Source of the DNA: CAMEON01 sp045602325
Lineage (GTDB): Bacteria > Bacillota > Clostridia > Oscillospirales > CAG-272
DNA: 10,188 nucleotides
Assembly (NCBI GenBank): GCA_045602325.1
Contig: JAZSBH010000056.1
Span: forward strand, 1 to 10,188
Reading direction: 5' to 3'
Positions within the stretch are counted from its first letter, which is position 1. The number at the start of each line of letters is the position of its first letter. Under the pieces are notes generated by a model, which did not search any database, had not been told where the DNA came from, and worked only from the letters and a program-made list of their open reading frames with translations. A program made the translations under genes and the position numbers. Positions 1 through 6,940 of the stretch are shown here, in pieces.

Positions 1-28
1 CGACATGCCGAGCAAGCTCTGCATGTCG
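1..28. repeat. Short hairpin repeat at window edge (partial element)
   Basis: Bases 1-8 (cgacatgc) pair with 21-28 (gcatgtcg), and gagc at 10-13 pairs with gctc at 16-19 around a two-base loop, with one C/T mismatch at 9/20. Bases 1-19 are also the exact reverse complement of 62-80, so this is an inverted second copy of the element at 50-87. The window edge probably cuts it. No protein-coding potential is evident. Confidence 0.6.
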
Positions 29-49
29 CTCGAAACGGTTGAGAGAATC

Positions 50-87
50 GGGCGAACCGCCGAGCTTGCTCGGCATGTCGCCCCTAC
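50..87. repeat. Intergenic hairpin repeat ending in cgcccctac
   Basis: gggcga (50-55) pairs with tcgccc (78-83). Inside it, gccgagc (59-65) pairs with gctcggc (68-74) across a TT loop, and a 3-base mismatch (56-58 against 75-77) separates the two stems. The end, cgcccctac, recurs at 155-163. Small GC-rich hairpins ending in a CCCCTAC-like motif recall dispersed intergenic repeats of Clostridia; the family assignment is from memory and untested. Confidence 0.6.
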
Positions 88-245
88 GGTGTGGACGGAG
101 GTCGCAAATGGAATTCGCGGCGGTTGGGCACTGCCGCATACATTTGGTAAGGTGCGCCCCTACCGAGGGGGAACGGGTATCGTGAGGGACATAGAGACCA
201 TTTGGTGTGGCGGTATTGTTGTTTGAAAGGTTCTTGAGGGGGTCC
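88..245. other. Gene-free stretch with a degenerate repeat copy
   Basis: No reading frame here has a convincing ribosome binding site or a protein-like composition. Bases 126-163 look like a decayed copy of the neighbouring hairpin element: gggcac near 126 faces gtgcgccc near 152, and it ends with the same gcgcccctac. The rest (164-245) leads into the hairpin after glgD. No promoter was identified. Confidence 0.45.
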
Positions 246-273
246 GGGGGAACTTCTTGCAAGAAGTTCCCCC
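246..273 (-). terminator. Hairpin after glgD, terminator-like repeat
   Basis: Thirteen bases (246-258) pair perfectly with 261-273 around a GC loop, 18 bases past the glgD stop. There is no U-tract on the minus strand after the stem; a C-rich stretch and a caagaacctttcaa-like tail follow instead. The same stem and tail recur after the CBS gene at 10105-10155, in the same orientation relative to transcription. It is probably a 3'-end repeat that acts as a terminator or RNA stabiliser. Confidence 0.6.
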
Positions 274-290
274 CGTCGTTCTCCTCGTTC

Positions 291-1424
291 TCAGACGCTG
301 CCGCCCTTGCCCACGAAGAAGGGCATGGTCTCGTGACCCGACAGGTGACGGCCATCGCGGATGGTGACGTCCTTATCGGTGATGACGCAGTTCAGGGTAA
401 CGTCGGAGCCGGTGTAGGTATCCTGCATGAGGATGGAGTTCTTGACGACAGTACCCTTACCAACTTTGACGCCACGGAACAGGATGGAATTCTCCACGGT
501 ACCCTCGATGACGCAGCCGTCGGCGATGAAGGAATTCTTGACGTCGGCACCCTCCTTGTACTTGGTGGGAGCGGAGTTGCGCACCTTGGTCAGCACGGGA
601 CGGTTCTTGACAGCGAACAGACCCTCGCGAGCTTCCTGGGTGAGCATAGCCATGGAGCAGGCAAAGTAGCCCTCCAGAGAGCCGATGTAGGCGTACCAAC
701 CGTCGTACTCGTAGGCGCGGTAGTTGGCCTGACCCAGGGAGGGAACGATGACGTCCGAGAAGAAGGAGCGGTGACCGTGGGCGGCGGCATTGGCCAGGAC
801 GGTCAGCAGATACTCGCGGCTGACCACCATGATGTTGGTATACAGGTTGACCAGACCCTCGCTGGGCTGGGCACGGGTGAAATCGGTAACATTGCCTTCT
901 GCATCGGCGGTTATGATGGAGACCTGCTCAGCCAGATGCATATCCGAAGCGTCCACCCGCTTGGTGACGAAGGTGATGTCGGCACCCGATGCGGCGTGAG
1001 CCTCGATGACCTCGGAAAGGTCGATGTTGCAGATGATGTCACAGTCGGACAGGACGAAGTAGTCCTCGTTGCAGTGAGCGATGAAATCCTTAGCGCCGAA
1101 GAGAGCCTCCAAGCGGTGAGAGGGGGTCTTACCGGCGGTGGCCTGATCGTAGGCGGTGATGTTGGGGGGGATGAGCTTGATACCGCCCGAGCGGCGGGCC
1201 AGATCCCAGTCCTTGCCGGTTCCGATGTGGTCGAGAAGGGACTGGTAATTGTAGTGAGTGATAAGGCCGATGCGATTGATGCCCGAGTTCACCATGTTGG
1301 ACAGGGTGAAGTCAATGAGGCGGTAGCGGCAACCGAAGGGCACGCTGGCCATGGAGCGCACCCGAGTCAGCTCGGGAATGCTCTGGTCGTGGATATTGGC
1401 AAAAATCAATCCTGCTGCAGTCAT
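291..1424 (-). CDS. glgD: GlgD, ADP-glucose pyrophosphorylase-like regulatory subunit
   Basis: This 377-residue protein has the nucleotidyltransferase fold plus a left-handed beta-helix C-terminus (about 285-360), the usual length of Firmicutes GlgD. It is a paralogue of the adjacent GlgC, but the GGxGxRL nucleotide-binding loop is replaced near residues 5-23 (GLIFANIHDQ and following), and the GlgC catalytic SGDHIYKMDY is SDCDIICNID (126-135). In this family GlgD is poorly active or inactive and modulates GlgC in a mixed complex; that role is inferred here. The ATG at 1424 has an AGGAGG site that overlaps the glgC stop region (14-base gap), which suggests translational coupling. A terminator-like hairpin follows. 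Coding strand C7 lies at 1164-1170 (two Pro codons). Confidence 0.94.
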   Translation of the reverse strand: MTAAGLIFANIHDQSIPELTRVRSMASVPFGCRYRLIDFTLSNMVNSGINRIGLITHYNYQSLLDHIGTGKDWDLARRSGGIKLIPPNITAYDQATAGKTPSHRLEALFGAKDFIAHCNEDYFVLSDCDIICNIDLSEVIEAHAASGADITFVTKRVDASDMHLAEQVSIITADAEGNVTDFTRAQPSEGLVNLYTNIMVVSREYLLTVLANAAAHGHRSFFSDVIVPSLGQANYRAYEYDGWYAYIGSLEGYFACSMAMLTQEAREGLFAVKNRPVLTKVRNSAPTKYKEGADVKNSFIADGCVIEGTVENSILFRGVKVGKGTVVKNSILMQDTYTGSDVTLNCVITDKDVTIRDGRHLSGHETMPFFVGKGGSV

Positions 1425-1438
1425 GTTCGTGTCCTCCT

Positions 1439-2623
1439 TTACTCGGACAGCATAGCGCCGGGCTCAACGGTGGCGCCTGCTGCGATGGTGATGTTCTCGC
1501 CCACTACGGCGATCTCGGCACCCGTAGCGCGGGGAGCGCCCACGGTAGCACCGGCACCGATGGTGACGTCGGAATCAATGATGGCGTACTGGACGGTGGC
1601 ACCTGCCTCGATCACGCAGTCGCCCATGAGGACGCAGTCCTCCACGTGGGCACCCGCCATGACCTTGACGCCGGGGCCGATCACCGAATTCTTCACGGTG
1701 CCGTAGATCTCACAGCCCTCGGTGATGTAGCTGTTCTCGATGGTGGCACGGTTGCCCACGAACTGGGGGGCGGAGGCGGAGTGGCGGGCAAAGATGCGCC
1801 AGTCGTCACCCGAGAGATCCAGCACAGGCTTATCACCCAGGAGATCCATGTTGGCTTCCCACAGGGAAGAAATGGTTCCGACGTCCTTCCAGTAGCCCTC
1901 GAAGGGATAGGCGTACATCTTCTCGCCAGCGGCCAGCATGGAGGGGATGATGTTCTTGCCGAAATCGTTGGAGGAATTCGGATCAGCCTCGTCGGCGATG
2001 AGGTAATCGCAGAGCTTCTTGCGATTGAATATGTAGATGCCCATGGAGGCGTTGGTGCTGTCGGGGTTCTTGGGCTTCTCGGTGAACTTGTAGATGGAGC
2101 CGTCGGGATTGGTGCTCATGATACCGAAGCGGCTGGCCTCTTCAATCGGCACGTCGATGACGGCGATGGTGCAGTCGGCACCCTTGGCCTTGTGGAAGTC
2201 CAGCATCTTGGCGTAGTCCATCTTGTAGATGTGGTCGCCCGAGAGGATGAGGACGTAGTCGGCGTCGTAACGGTTGATGAAGGCGAGATTCTGATAGATG
2301 GCGTTGGCGGTACCCTTGTACCAGTCGGCGCTCTTTTGGCCCTGATAGGGGGGGAGGATCTTGACACCGCCAAAGGCGCGGTCCAGATCCCAGGGCAGAC
2401 CGTTGCCGATGTACTCGTTGAGCACCAGGGGCTGATACTGGGTCAGCACACCCACGGTGTCAATGCCCGAGTTCACGCAGTTGGACAGCGGGAAGTCGAT
2501 GATGCGGTACTTGCCGCCAAAGCGTACTGCGGGCTTGGCGACTTTCTTGGTGAGCGCGTACAGTCTGGAGCCCTGACCGCCGGCCAGCAGCATGGCAACG
2601 CACTCTTTCTTTCTGAAGATCAT
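1439..2623 (-). CDS. glgC: GlgC, glucose-1-phosphate adenylyltransferase
   Basis: This cytosolic enzyme makes ADP-glucose and pyrophosphate from ATP and glucose-1-phosphate, the committed step of bacterial glycogen synthesis. The 394-residue product has normal family length. Visible motifs are the nucleotide loop GGQGSRL (15-21), the KPAVRFGGKYRIIDF region (30-44), WYKGTANA (101-108), catalytic SGDHIYKMDY (128-137, with Asp130), EKP (182-184) and ASMGIY (192-197). A hexapeptide-type beta-helix fills roughly the last 100 residues and carries allosteric and oligomer contacts in this family. The ATG at 2623 is preceded by AGGAGG at 8-base spacing. It sits between glgB (145-base gap holding hairpins) and glgD (14-base gap), so GlgC and GlgD are probably made together. 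All key catalytic residues seem intact. Confidence 0.97.
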   Translation of the reverse strand: MIFRKKECVAMLLAGGQGSRLYALTKKVAKPAVRFGGKYRIIDFPLSNCVNSGIDTVGVLTQYQPLVLNEYIGNGLPWDLDRAFGGVKILPPYQGQKSADWYKGTANAIYQNLAFINRYDADYVLILSGDHIYKMDYAKMLDFHKAKGADCTIAVIDVPIEEASRFGIMSTNPDGSIYKFTEKPKNPDSTNASMGIYIFNRKKLCDYLIADEADPNSSNDFGKNIIPSMLAAGEKMYAYPFEGYWKDVGTISSLWEANMDLLGDKPVLDLSGDDWRIFARHSASAPQFVGNRATIENSYITEGCEIYGTVKNSVIGPGVKVMAGAHVEDCVLMGDCVIEAGATVQYAIIDSDVTIGAGATVGAPRATGAEIAVVGENITIAAGATVEPGAMLSE

Positions 2624-2680
2624 GTTTAGTGCCTCCTTTTTATGATCGCGGTAAACCGCTTAAATTTAACAAGAGAACGA

Positions 2681-2695
2681 CAGGGCTCTGCCCTG
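2681..2695. repeat. Small GC hairpin in glgB-glgC gap
   Basis: cagggc (2681-2686) pairs with gccctg (2690-2695) around a TCT loop. It sits next to the 26-base palindrome at 2704-2729, and the pair looks like one composite intergenic repeat element. No U-tract follows on the minus strand. Confidence 0.5.
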
Positions 2696-2703
2696 CACCC
2701 GCG

Positions 2704-2729
2704 TAAACCCTTTTTGCAAAAAGGGTTTA
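2704..2729 (-). terminator. 26-base perfect palindrome after glgB (terminator-like)
   Basis: Bases 2704-2729 are a perfect palindrome (taaacccttttt-gc-aaaaagggttta), about 40 bases past the glgB stop. The stem is followed on the minus strand by cgcgggtgcaggg rather than by a U-run, so it is not a classical intrinsic terminator. It could attenuate or process the glgBCD message, setting GlgB apart from GlgC/GlgD levels. It may instead be a dispersed repeat that landed in the operon. Confidence 0.5.
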
Positions 2730-2768
2730 GGAATTCCAAAAAACTTTATAAGGGATTTGGACAGGGGG

Positions 2769-4772
2769 TTATGATTCGGTTTGGTTCTTGAGATCGTCGA
2801 TTCGCTCCAGCACCGTCATACCCATAGGGGGGACGTTGATCCGCACGCGGTGCAGGAAGTTCCCCTCTACGGGGAAGGCCTCCATAACGCCTGTGTTGAT
2901 GACGCCGCTGCCGCCGTATGCGGGGTTGTCCGAGTTGAAGATCTCTTTGTACTTACCCGGAAGGGGGACGTTGATGTGGTGATCCACATGGGTCACGGGG
3001 GTGAAGTTGAGGATGATGGTCACGTCCTTGTCCTCGCGGGAGACGCGGCGATAGGCGATGATGCTTTGGTCGGCGTTGTAGGCCTCCAGCCACTCAAAGG
3101 ACTTATCGGGCTCATCCGTCACCTCGTCCCAGAGGGCAGGCGTGGTGAGATAGAAATTATTGAGGGCTGCGAAGTAGTGCTGGAGCTTGGCGTGGAACTC
3201 GTAGTCCAGTAAATACCAATCCAGCTGTCTCTCCTCGCTCCATTCGGCGAATTGGCCGATCTCACAGCCCATGAACCACAGCTTTGCGCCGGGGTGGGTC
3301 ATCATCCAGGCTGCAAAGACACGGGCACCGGCGAACTTCTGCCAGTAATCTCCGGGCATTTTGTCCAAGAAGGACTTTTTGAGGTGTACCACCTCGTCGT
3401 GGGAGATGGGGAGGACATAATTTTCCAGGAAGGCGTAGGAGGGCATATGGGTGAGGAGTCCGTGGCTGTGTCTGCGGAAGATGGGATCCTCCTTGACGTA
3501 CCGCAGGGTATCGTTCATCCAGCCCATGTTCCACTTGTAGGTAAAGCCCAGTCCGTTCTCGGTGAAATCCGTGATGTGAGGCCACATGGTGGACTCCTCG
3601 GCGATGGTCACGACGTCGGGATGATCCTCGCGAAGGCCCTCGTTGAGCTGACGGAAGAAGGCGACGGCTTCCAGATTTTCGTAGCTGCCAAATCGGTTGG
3701 GATGCCACTCGCCGGGCTGGCGGTCGTAACTCAGATAGAGCATGGATGCCACCGCGTCCACCCGCAGACCGTCTGCGTGGAACTCCTCCACCCAGTAGTA
3801 GGCGTTGGAGATGAGGAAGGAGATGACCTCCTTGCGGCCTACGTCGAAGCAGCAGGTGCCCCAGCCGCGGTTTTCCTGGCGGGTGGGATCGGTATATTCG
3901 TAGAGGGGCTCGCCGTCAAAACGGTAGAGTCCGTGGGCATCCTTGGGGAAGTGGGCGGGTACCCAGTCCAAGATGACGCCGATCCCTGCGTTATGCATGA
4001 TATCCACGAAGGCGCGGAAGTCGTCGGGGTCGCCGTAGCGGGCGGTGGGGGCGTAGTAGCCGCAGACCTGGTAGCCCCAGGAGCCGCCGAAGGGGTGCTC
4101 CATGACGGGCAGGAGCTCCACGTGGGTAAAGCCCATCTGCTTGAGATAGGGAGCCAGCTCGTCCGCCAGCTCGCGGTAATTCATGGGGGTGCCGTCCTCG
4201 CGGTATTTCCAGGAGCCGGCATGTACCTCGTAGATGTTGAAGGGGTATTTCCGTCCGTCGGCGGCGCGCTTGGCGCGTTGCTTCAGCCAACCGCCGTCGT
4301 GCCATTTGAAGGGCTTTTGACGCAGGAAGCGGGTGGCGGTCTCGGGGGGGCATTCCATGGCACGGCCGTAGGGATCGGCGTGGAGAAGCACTCGCCCGTC
4401 AGCGGCGACGATGCGGTATTTATAGACGCTTTCGTCGGGAACCCGATCACCGGGGAGGGTGAGCATGAAAATGCCGTTGCCCGTGACGCGGGTCATGGGG
4501 AGTCCCTGTTCCCAGTCGGTAAACGAACCAACCACCGAGACGGCTTTTGCATGGGGAGCCCACACGCGGAATACGATCTGCTCCTTTCCGTCGGTGTCTG
4601 CCTCGGCATGAGCACCCAGATAGGTATAGGCGTGGCGAGCCGTTCCCTCGTGGAAGAGGAACTCGTCCAATTCGCGTCTGGGGAAGGGGGCGGGGGTGCA
4701 GACGTCGGCGGCCTTGTCGGACTCGCGAATGGACGTGCTGATTTCGGTTTTCTTGACCGATTTTGTCATCAT
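2769..4772 (-). CDS. glgB: GlgB, 1,4-alpha-glucan branching enzyme
   Basis: GlgB cuts alpha-1,4 glucan chains and rejoins them as alpha-1,6 branches, in the cytosol. Starting at the ATG at 4772, the protein is 667 residues. It has an N-terminal glycogen-binding (CBM48-type) domain around 65-135 (FRVWAPHAKAVSVVGSFTDW). The GH13 barrel follows, with DWVPAHF (269-275), nucleophile Asp339 in GLRVDAV, acid/base Glu392 in IAEEST and Asp459 in ISHDE. A C-terminal beta domain runs from about 565. A longer frame can be opened at a TTG at 4841, but that base lies in the -35 box. The ATG at 4808 falls at the predicted transcript start and lacks a ribosome binding site. The ATG at 4772 has gaaagga at 10-base spacing (a second ATG at 4769 is also possible). 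Coding-strand C7 lies at 4344-4350. Confidence 0.96.
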   Translation of the reverse strand: MMTKSVKKTEISTSIRESDKAADVCTPAPFPRRELDEFLFHEGTARHAYTYLGAHAEADTDGKEQIVFRVWAPHAKAVSVVGSFTDWEQGLPMTRVTGNGIFMLTLPGDRVPDESVYKYRIVAADGRVLLHADPYGRAMECPPETATRFLRQKPFKWHDGGWLKQRAKRAADGRKYPFNIYEVHAGSWKYREDGTPMNYRELADELAPYLKQMGFTHVELLPVMEHPFGGSWGYQVCGYYAPTARYGDPDDFRAFVDIMHNAGIGVILDWVPAHFPKDAHGLYRFDGEPLYEYTDPTRQENRGWGTCCFDVGRKEVISFLISNAYYWVEEFHADGLRVDAVASMLYLSYDRQPGEWHPNRFGSYENLEAVAFFRQLNEGLREDHPDVVTIAEESTMWPHITDFTENGLGFTYKWNMGWMNDTLRYVKEDPIFRRHSHGLLTHMPSYAFLENYVLPISHDEVVHLKKSFLDKMPGDYWQKFAGARVFAAWMMTHPGAKLWFMGCEIGQFAEWSEERQLDWYLLDYEFHAKLQHYFAALNNFYLTTPALWDEVTDEPDKSFEWLEAYNADQSIIAYRRVSREDKDVTIILNFTPVTHVDHHINVPLPGKYKEIFNSDNPAYGGSGVINTGVMEAFPVEGNFLHRVRINVPPMGMTVLERIDDLKNQTES

Positions 4773-4812
4773 GTGTTCCAATTCCTTTCGGTGAATATGA
4801 TGATTCATTGTT

Positions 4813-4841
4813 ATTATATCACAAAAAAAAGCATCTGTCAA
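4813..4841 (-). promoter_or_regulatory. Promoter for the glgBCD cluster
   Basis: On the minus strand TTGACA (4841-4836) and TATAAT (4818-4813) are both exact consensus hexamers, with a 17-base spacer. TGA directly before the -10 makes it an extended -10. The transcript start should fall near 4806, giving a leader of about 34 bases before the glgB ATG at 4772. Regulation was not determined from sequence alone. Confidence 0.85.
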
Positions 4842-4848
4842 TGCGTGA

Positions 4849-4879
4849 ACAAAGATTTAACGGGAGTTTACGAAGATTT
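4849..4879. repeat. Direct repeat upstream of the glgB promoter
   Basis: acaaagattt (4849-4858) and acgaagattt (4870-4879) match at 9 of 10 bases with a 21-base period, two helical turns. They sit immediately behind the glgB -35 box. This spacing fits a tandem activator site, but two short AT-rich copies can arise by chance. Confidence 0.3.
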
Positions 4880-4930
4880 GTTGAAACTGCGGAAAAAAAT
4901 TCGTGCAGGCGTGTGTATTCCAAACAACGC

Positions 4931-4968
4931 TACATGGCTTTGCGGGTCGGAGCCATGTAAACTTTTTT
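4931..4968 (+). promoter_or_regulatory. Perfect inverted repeat between divergent promoters (operator or orphan terminator)
   Basis: tacatggct (4931-4939) is the exact reverse complement of agccatgta (4951-4959), with an 11-base spacer and 20 bases between half-site centres. On the plus strand six Ts (4963-4968) follow shortly after, so as RNA it resembles an intrinsic terminator, yet no plus-strand gene precedes it. Its place between two divergent promoters also fits an operator for a dimeric regulator. Confidence 0.5.
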
Positions 4969-4997
4969 CATAATCTCCTCAAAATTCCGCCACCCTC

Positions 4998-5027
4998 TTG
5001 ACACTTGACGGGGTTATGATATATAAT
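4998..5027 (+). promoter_or_regulatory. Promoter for the ABC transporter operon
   Basis: TTGACA (4998-5003) and TATAAT (5022-5027) are exact consensus hexamers with an 18-base spacer. The transcript should start near 5034, giving a leader of roughly 34 bases before the TTG start at 5068. The inverted repeat at 4931-4959 ends 38 bases upstream of the -35 box. Confidence 0.8.
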
Positions 5028-5067
5028 AAAGAGTAGAATACACCCCAAAAGATTGGAGGACAAGCTT

Positions 5068-6030
5068 TTGATCGAAGTAAAAGGTCTGACCAAGAAATAC
5101 GGTGGCCGCACCGCCGTGGACAACGTCAGTTTCAAGATCCGCAACGGCCGTATTTACGGTCTCCTGGGCCCCAACGGCGCAGGCAAATCCACCACCATGA
5201 ACATCATCGCTGGGTGTCTCTCACCCACCGACGGCACGGTGCTCATCAACGGCTACGACATTTGCGACCAGCCCATCGAGGCAAAGCGCCAGATCGGCTA
5301 CCTGCCTGAGCAGCCCCCGCTGTTCGGGGATATGACCCCCTTTGAGTACCTCTGCTTTGTGGCCGAGGCCAAGGGCGTTAAGGACGAGCTGATCGACCGC
5401 CAGGTCAAGGAAGCCATGACCGTCACCGATATCGTTTCGGTGAAGGACAGGCTCATTCGCAACCTCTCCAAGGGCTACCGCCAGAGAGTGGGCATCGCCC
5501 AGACCATGCTGGGCTCCCCCGATATCATCATTCTGGACGAGCCCACCGTAGGTCTTGACCCCAAGCAGCTCACCGAGATCCGGGCGCTCATCCGCAAGCT
5601 GGGCGAGAAGCTGACCGTCATTGTCTCCAGCCATATTCTCTCCGAGATCAGCGAGCTCTGCGACCACGTTATCATCCTCTCCGAGGGTAAGGTGGTGGCT
5701 GACGACGATATGGCCGCCCTGGAGGCCCGCGTCTCCCCCGAGAAGATCATCCGCATGACCGTCAAGGGTGACGAGGCCGGCGTACGTACCGTACTGAAGG
5801 GGATCGCTGGGGTGATCGATATAGCCGCCGATGGCGTCTCTGCCGTTGAGGGGGCAATCAGCCTCAAGGTGACTACTACCTTCGAGTCCGATCTGCGTGA
5901 TACCATCTTCTTTGCCATGGCCGAACAGCGTTACGCAGTGATCTCCATGGAGCTGGTGGAGCAGTCTCTGGAGAGCATCTTCCTGTCCCTCACCGAGGGA
6001 ACCAATACGAAAAAGGAGGGTAAGAACTGA
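5068..6030 (+). CDS. ABC transporter ATP-binding protein (GldA-like)
   Basis: This 320-residue cytosolic ATPase powers the membrane complex encoded downstream. It has Walker A GPNGAGKST (34-42), the Q-loop Gln82, signature LSKGYRQ (133-139), Walker B IIILDEP (153-159) with catalytic Glu158, the D-loop GLDP and His189 of the H-switch. About 100 further residues form a C-terminal extension typical of ABC-2 exporter ATPases. The start is probably TTG at 5068, placed 8 bases after GGAGG (5055-5059). An upstream in-frame TTG at 5053 would lie next to and within that ribosome binding site and has none of its own. The stop overlaps the permease ATG by one base, and AAGGAGGG (6013-6020) at its 3' end serves the permease. 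The substrate is unknown; GldA-like naming rests on the GldG-like neighbour. Confidence 0.92.
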   Translation: MIEVKGLTKKYGGRTAVDNVSFKIRNGRIYGLLGPNGAGKSTTMNIIAGCLSPTDGTVLINGYDICDQPIEAKRQIGYLPEQPPLFGDMTPFEYLCFVAEAKGVKDELIDRQVKEAMTVTDIVSVKDRLIRNLSKGYRQRVGIAQTMLGSPDIIILDEPTVGLDPKQLTEIRALIRKLGEKLTVIVSSHILSEISELCDHVIILSEGKVVADDDMAALEARVSPEKIIRMTVKGDEAGVRTVLKGIAGVIDIAADGVSAVEGAISLKVTTTFESDLRDTIFFAMAEQRYAVISMELVEQSLESIFLSLTEGTNTKKEGKN

Positions 6031-6917
6031 TGTTTGCCGTATATAAACGCGAATTCAAGGCCTACATGAGCAACGTGTACGGCTGGCTGTTCATGGCGGT
6101 TCTGCTCCTGTTCGTGGGGCTCTCCATGTTTATTCAGAATCTGCTTTTTGGGTATCCCAATATTGAGTATGCCCTGTTGGGGGGGGAATATTCCTGGTTG
6201 AGCGGTGAGATCGTGCTCCTGCTCTTGATTCCCATTCTGTGCATGCGTTCCATGGCCGAGGACAAGCGGAACAAGACCGATATGTTCTACCTTTCCCTGC
6301 CCATGCAGACCTCGTCCGTGGTGCTGGGGAAGTATTTCGCTCTGCTGACCGTATACGCCATCCCCTGCGCGGTGATCTGTGTGTATCCCTTGGTGCTTGG
6401 AATGTTCGGAAGCGTGAATTTCCTCAGCGGCTACGTGTCCATCCTGTTCTTCTTCCTGCTGGGGGCGGCGCTGATCGCTGTCTGCCAGTTCCTGTCCTCC
6501 CTGACTGACAATCTGGTGGTGGCCGCCGTGCTGGGTGTGGTCGCATCGGCAATTCTGTTCTTCCTGCCCATGCTGTCCTATATTCTGCCCCATACCCCCA
6601 TGGTCTCCTTTGTTGGCTTTGTGATCCTGGCCGTCCTGGCTGCGGGGATCGCCTTCCTGATTACCCGTAACCTCAACGTCACCGCCATCACCGGTGCCGC
6701 TCTCATCGTGCCGCTCTCGGTGCTCTATATCATTTTCGGAGACAAGTTCGCGGGGCTGTTCCCCGCCGTGCTGGAATTCGTTGCCCCCTTCGTGCATTTT
6801 GAGGAGGTCAGCAATTACGGTCTGTTCAGCATCCCCTCGCTCGTCCTGCTTTTGTCCTATCCCGTTTTCTTTGTCTTCCTGACGGTTCAGTCGGCAGACA
6901 AGAAGCGGTGGGCGTGA
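6030..6917 (+). CDS. ABC-2 type membrane permease (GldF-like)
   Basis: This 295-residue, very hydrophobic protein has roughly seven or eight predicted membrane spans, near 16-38, 56-75, 103-126, 131-155, 160-183, 191-212, 216-235 and 265-286. A conserved cytosolic stretch, MRSMAEDKRNKTDMFYLSLP (72-91), matches the motif seen after the second helix of ABC-2 permeases. Its ATG overlaps the ATPase stop (TGATG), a sign of translational coupling and of a physical partnership with the ATPase. The GldG-like gene begins 23 bases later. A run of eight Gs at 6179-6186 (Leu-Gly-Gly-Glu, residues 50-53) is prone to slippage and would truncate the protein if its length changed. The substrate cannot be told from sequence. 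Confidence 0.9.
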   Translation: MFAVYKREFKAYMSNVYGWLFMAVLLLFVGLSMFIQNLLFGYPNIEYALLGGEYSWLSGEIVLLLLIPILCMRSMAEDKRNKTDMFYLSLPMQTSSVVLGKYFALLTVYAIPCAVICVYPLVLGMFGSVNFLSGYVSILFFFLLGAALIAVCQFLSSLTDNLVVAAVLGVVASAILFFLPMLSYILPHTPMVSFVGFVILAVLAAGIAFLITRNLNVTAITGAALIVPLSVLYIIFGDKFAGLFPAVLEFVAPFVHFEEVSNYGLFSIPSLVLLLSYPVFFVFLTVQSADKKRWA

Positions 6918-6940
6918 CCATTCTGCGGAGGTAAACCAAT

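Larger units (their letters stand above)
2624..2768. other. glgB-glgC intergenic region with two hairpins
   Basis: The gap holds the 26-base palindrome at 2704-2729 and a cagggc-tct-gccctg hairpin at 2681-2695. A third small inverted repeat, gcggt/accgc, lies at 2648-2659 just ahead of the glgC ribosome binding site. I found no well-spaced -35/-10 pair for a separate glgC promoter; TTGTTA near 2669 is the best -35-like string but lacks a good -10. No small gene was seen. Confidence 0.5.

Noticed and set aside
5..226. Small plus-strand open frame at the left edge
   Set aside because: It runs through the hairpin repeats, has no ribosome binding site and encodes nothing protein-like.
207..1706. 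Long plus-strand open frame (499 codons) across glgD and the end of glgC
   Set aside because: It is antisense to two genes with clear family motifs, has no ribosome binding site, and its Gly/Val/Asp-rich composition is the usual mirror of GC-rich codon use.
1646..2629. Plus-strand open frame antisense to glgC
   Set aside because: It lies wholly opposite glgC, shows no recognisable domain, and has the same low-complexity Gly/Val/His composition as other antisense frames here.
4773..4841. Longer GlgB start at TTG 4841 or ATG 4808
   Set aside because: The TTG is part of the -35 box and the ATG falls at the predicted transcript start without a ribosome binding site; the ATG at 4772 has one.
4763..4960. 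Small plus-strand open frame in the divergent control region
   Set aside because: It overlaps the glgB start, promoter and inverted repeat, and has no plausible ribosome binding site.
3252..4973. Plus-strand open frame of 573 codons antisense to glgB
   Set aside because: GlgB is unmistakable on the other strand with all GH13 catalytic residues; the antisense frame runs through the glgB promoter and has no start signal.
4998..5052. Riboswitch or long structured leader before the ABC operon
   Set aside because: The predicted leader is only about 34 bases, too short for known riboswitch classes.
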